Positions 5,027 to 6,173 of a stretch of 6,173 nucleotides of DNA are shown here, piece by piece. Each line of letters opens with the position of its first letter. Position 1 is the stretch's first letter. A program made the translations under genes and the position numbers. Below the pieces are notes generated by a model that was not told where the DNA came from, did no database searches, and worked only from the letters and a program-made list of their open reading frames with translations. The stretch is from Chloroflexota bacterium (GTDB taxonomy: Bacteria; Chloroflexota; Anaerolineae; Anaerolineales; VGOW01), in NCBI GenBank assembly GCA_016215145.1, contig JACRLA010000470.1, positions 1 to 6,173 of the forward strand, given 5' to 3'.

Positions 5027-6173
5027 ATGATTCACAGCAAACACGGCATTACCGTTCTTGGTCTCACTGGAATTAAACAAACTTGGAATCCCTCGGCGGC
5101 TGAAACTGTGGAACTTGCCGTTCAACGCGGCGAGGGCAAGATCACCTCAGGCGGCGCGTTCCTCGCTATCACCTCGCCTTTCACCGGACGCTCGCCCGAA
5201 GATAAGTTCGTCGTCAAAGAATCATCGAGCGAAGATAAAGTGTGGTGGGGCAAAGTCAATCGCGCCCTCTCACCAGAAAAATATGCTTTGCTTGAGCAAG
5301 ATGTCAAAGCCTATCTCAACAGCAAAGAACTTTTCGTGCGCGATCTCTATGCTTGCGCCGATCCTGCGCGCCGCATGAATGTGCGATTGATCTCCGAATC
5401 GGCGTGGCACACACTTTTTGCCTACAACCAATTCATCCGCCCTTACGTGGCAGAGCTGGGCGATTTTGAACCGACCTTCACCATTCTGCACGCGCCCGAA
5501 TTTCATCCTGATCCTGAACGACACGGCACGCGGAAGCCGCCATCCGGTCCCACGGCAGCCATCGTCCTCAACTTTGCCACGCGCACCATCCTCATTGCCG
5601 GCACGCGCTATGCCGGTGAAATTAAAAAATCAATCTTCACCGCGCTTAACTTTTTACTGCCGTTAGATAATGTTTTCCCAATGCACTGTTCGGCTAACGT
5701 CGGCACACAAGGCGACACCGCCTTGTTCTTCGGACTCAGCGGCACGGGCAAGACCACTCTCTCCGCCGATCATCGGCGCGGACTCATCGGCGATGACGAA
5801 CACGGCTGGGGTGATAACGGCGTCTTCAACTTTGAGGGCGGGTGTTATGCTAAAGTGATCAAACTCTCCTCCGAAGCCGAACCAGAAATCTACAATACCC
5901 TCAGCATGTTCGGCACGGTGTTAGAAAACGTGGTGATGGATAGTGAGACTCGCGCACTCGATCTCGACAGCCAGGCAATCACTGAAAACACCCGCGCCGC
6001 TTATCCGCTTCACGACATCCCGAATCATGTTGCGTCGGGTTTGGGCAGTCATCCTAAGAACGTCATCTTCCTCACGGCAGATGCCTTCGGTGTGTTGCCG
6101 CCCATCTCACGACTCACCTCAGAGCAAGCGTTGTATTATTTTCTTTCTGGTTACACCGCCAAGCTCGCCGGAA
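5027..6173 (+). CDS. pckA: Phosphoenolpyruvate carboxykinase (ATP), N-terminal part, runs off the window
   Basis: The first 382 codons of an enzyme usually near 530 residues. It converts oxaloacetate and ATP to PEP, CO2 and ADP, the entry to gluconeogenesis, in the cytoplasm. The frame is open without a shift from ATG 5027 to the window end. TGRSPEDKF (53-61) contains the substrate-binding Arg55; YAGEIKKSIF (195-204) the metal-binding Lys region; PMHCSANVG (218-226) the metal-binding His220; GLSGTGKTTLS (236-246) the kinase-1a P-loop; GDDEHGW (255-261) the kinase-2 aspartates; ENTRAAYP (320-327) and FLTADAFGVLPPISRL (348-363) are further ATP-type PEPCK blocks. These identify the ATP class, not the GTP class. 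The missing part holds the adenine-binding segment. With mdh just upstream it forms a malate to oxaloacetate to PEP route. Confidence 0.97.
   Translation, partial: MIHSKHGITVLGLTGIKQTWNPSAAETVELAVQRGEGKITSGGAFLAITSPFTGRSPEDKFVVKESSSEDKVWWGKVNRALSPEKYALLEQDVKAYLNSKELFVRDLYACADPARRMNVRLISESAWHTLFAYNQFIRPYVAELGDFEPTFTILHAPEFHPDPERHGTRKPPSGPTAAIVLNFATRTILIAGTRYAGEIKKSIFTALNFLLPLDNVFPMHCSANVGTQGDTALFFGLSGTGKTTLSADHRRGLIGDDEHGWGDNGVFNFEGGCYAKVIKLSSEAEPEIYNTLSMFGTVLENVVMDSETRALDLDSQAITENTRAAYPLHDIPNHVASGLGSHPKNVIFLTADAFGVLPPISRLTSEQALYYFLSGYTAKLAG

Overview
The window looks like a chromosomal segment of a Chloroflexota bacterium, probably Anaerolineae-like. The clearest pointers are the malate dehydrogenase, which follows the short LDH-like form I associate with Chloroflexus (R-K-P-G-M-S-R-E-D-L active-site loop, ILDSARF, GGHGDEMVPL), a CTC-type bL25 with a long Ala/Lys/Pro tail, an ATP-type PEP carboxykinase, and GC-rich palindromic repeats between genes. 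The taxon is inferred from protein style, not from a search. All genes read on the + strand.

Layout. Bases 2-433 are the 3' end of pyrG (CTP synthase). A gene-free stretch (434-592) follows, with a 17-bp hairpin, a strong bidirectional terminator and a near-consensus promoter. Next is a two-gene cassette that is AT-richer than its surroundings: a MarR-family regulator (593-1063) and an alpha/beta hydrolase with haloalkane-dehalogenase-type catalytic residues (1140-2009). A perfect 12-bp palindrome overlaps the -10 of the marR promoter, and part of it recurs upstream of the hydrolase, suggesting a small autoregulated unit. A lone GAF-domain ORF (2025-2552) follows and appears cut short by a stop codon.

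An extended -10 promoter precedes a 159-residue protein built from a strict 15-residue repeat plus a C-terminal membrane anchor (2663-3142); this is the most unusual protein here. Then come rplY/ctc (bL25), mdh abutting it with no gap, and the first 382 codons of pckA, which runs off the window. Malate dehydrogenase makes oxaloacetate and PEP carboxykinase converts oxaloacetate to PEP, so mdh and pckA form a functional pair at the C4/C3 node.

Two 28-bp perfect palindromes, before rplY and between mdh and pckA, share ends and centre and differ only by symmetric changes. They look like two copies of one dispersed palindromic family. I found no CRISPR array, tRNA, rRNA or transposase.
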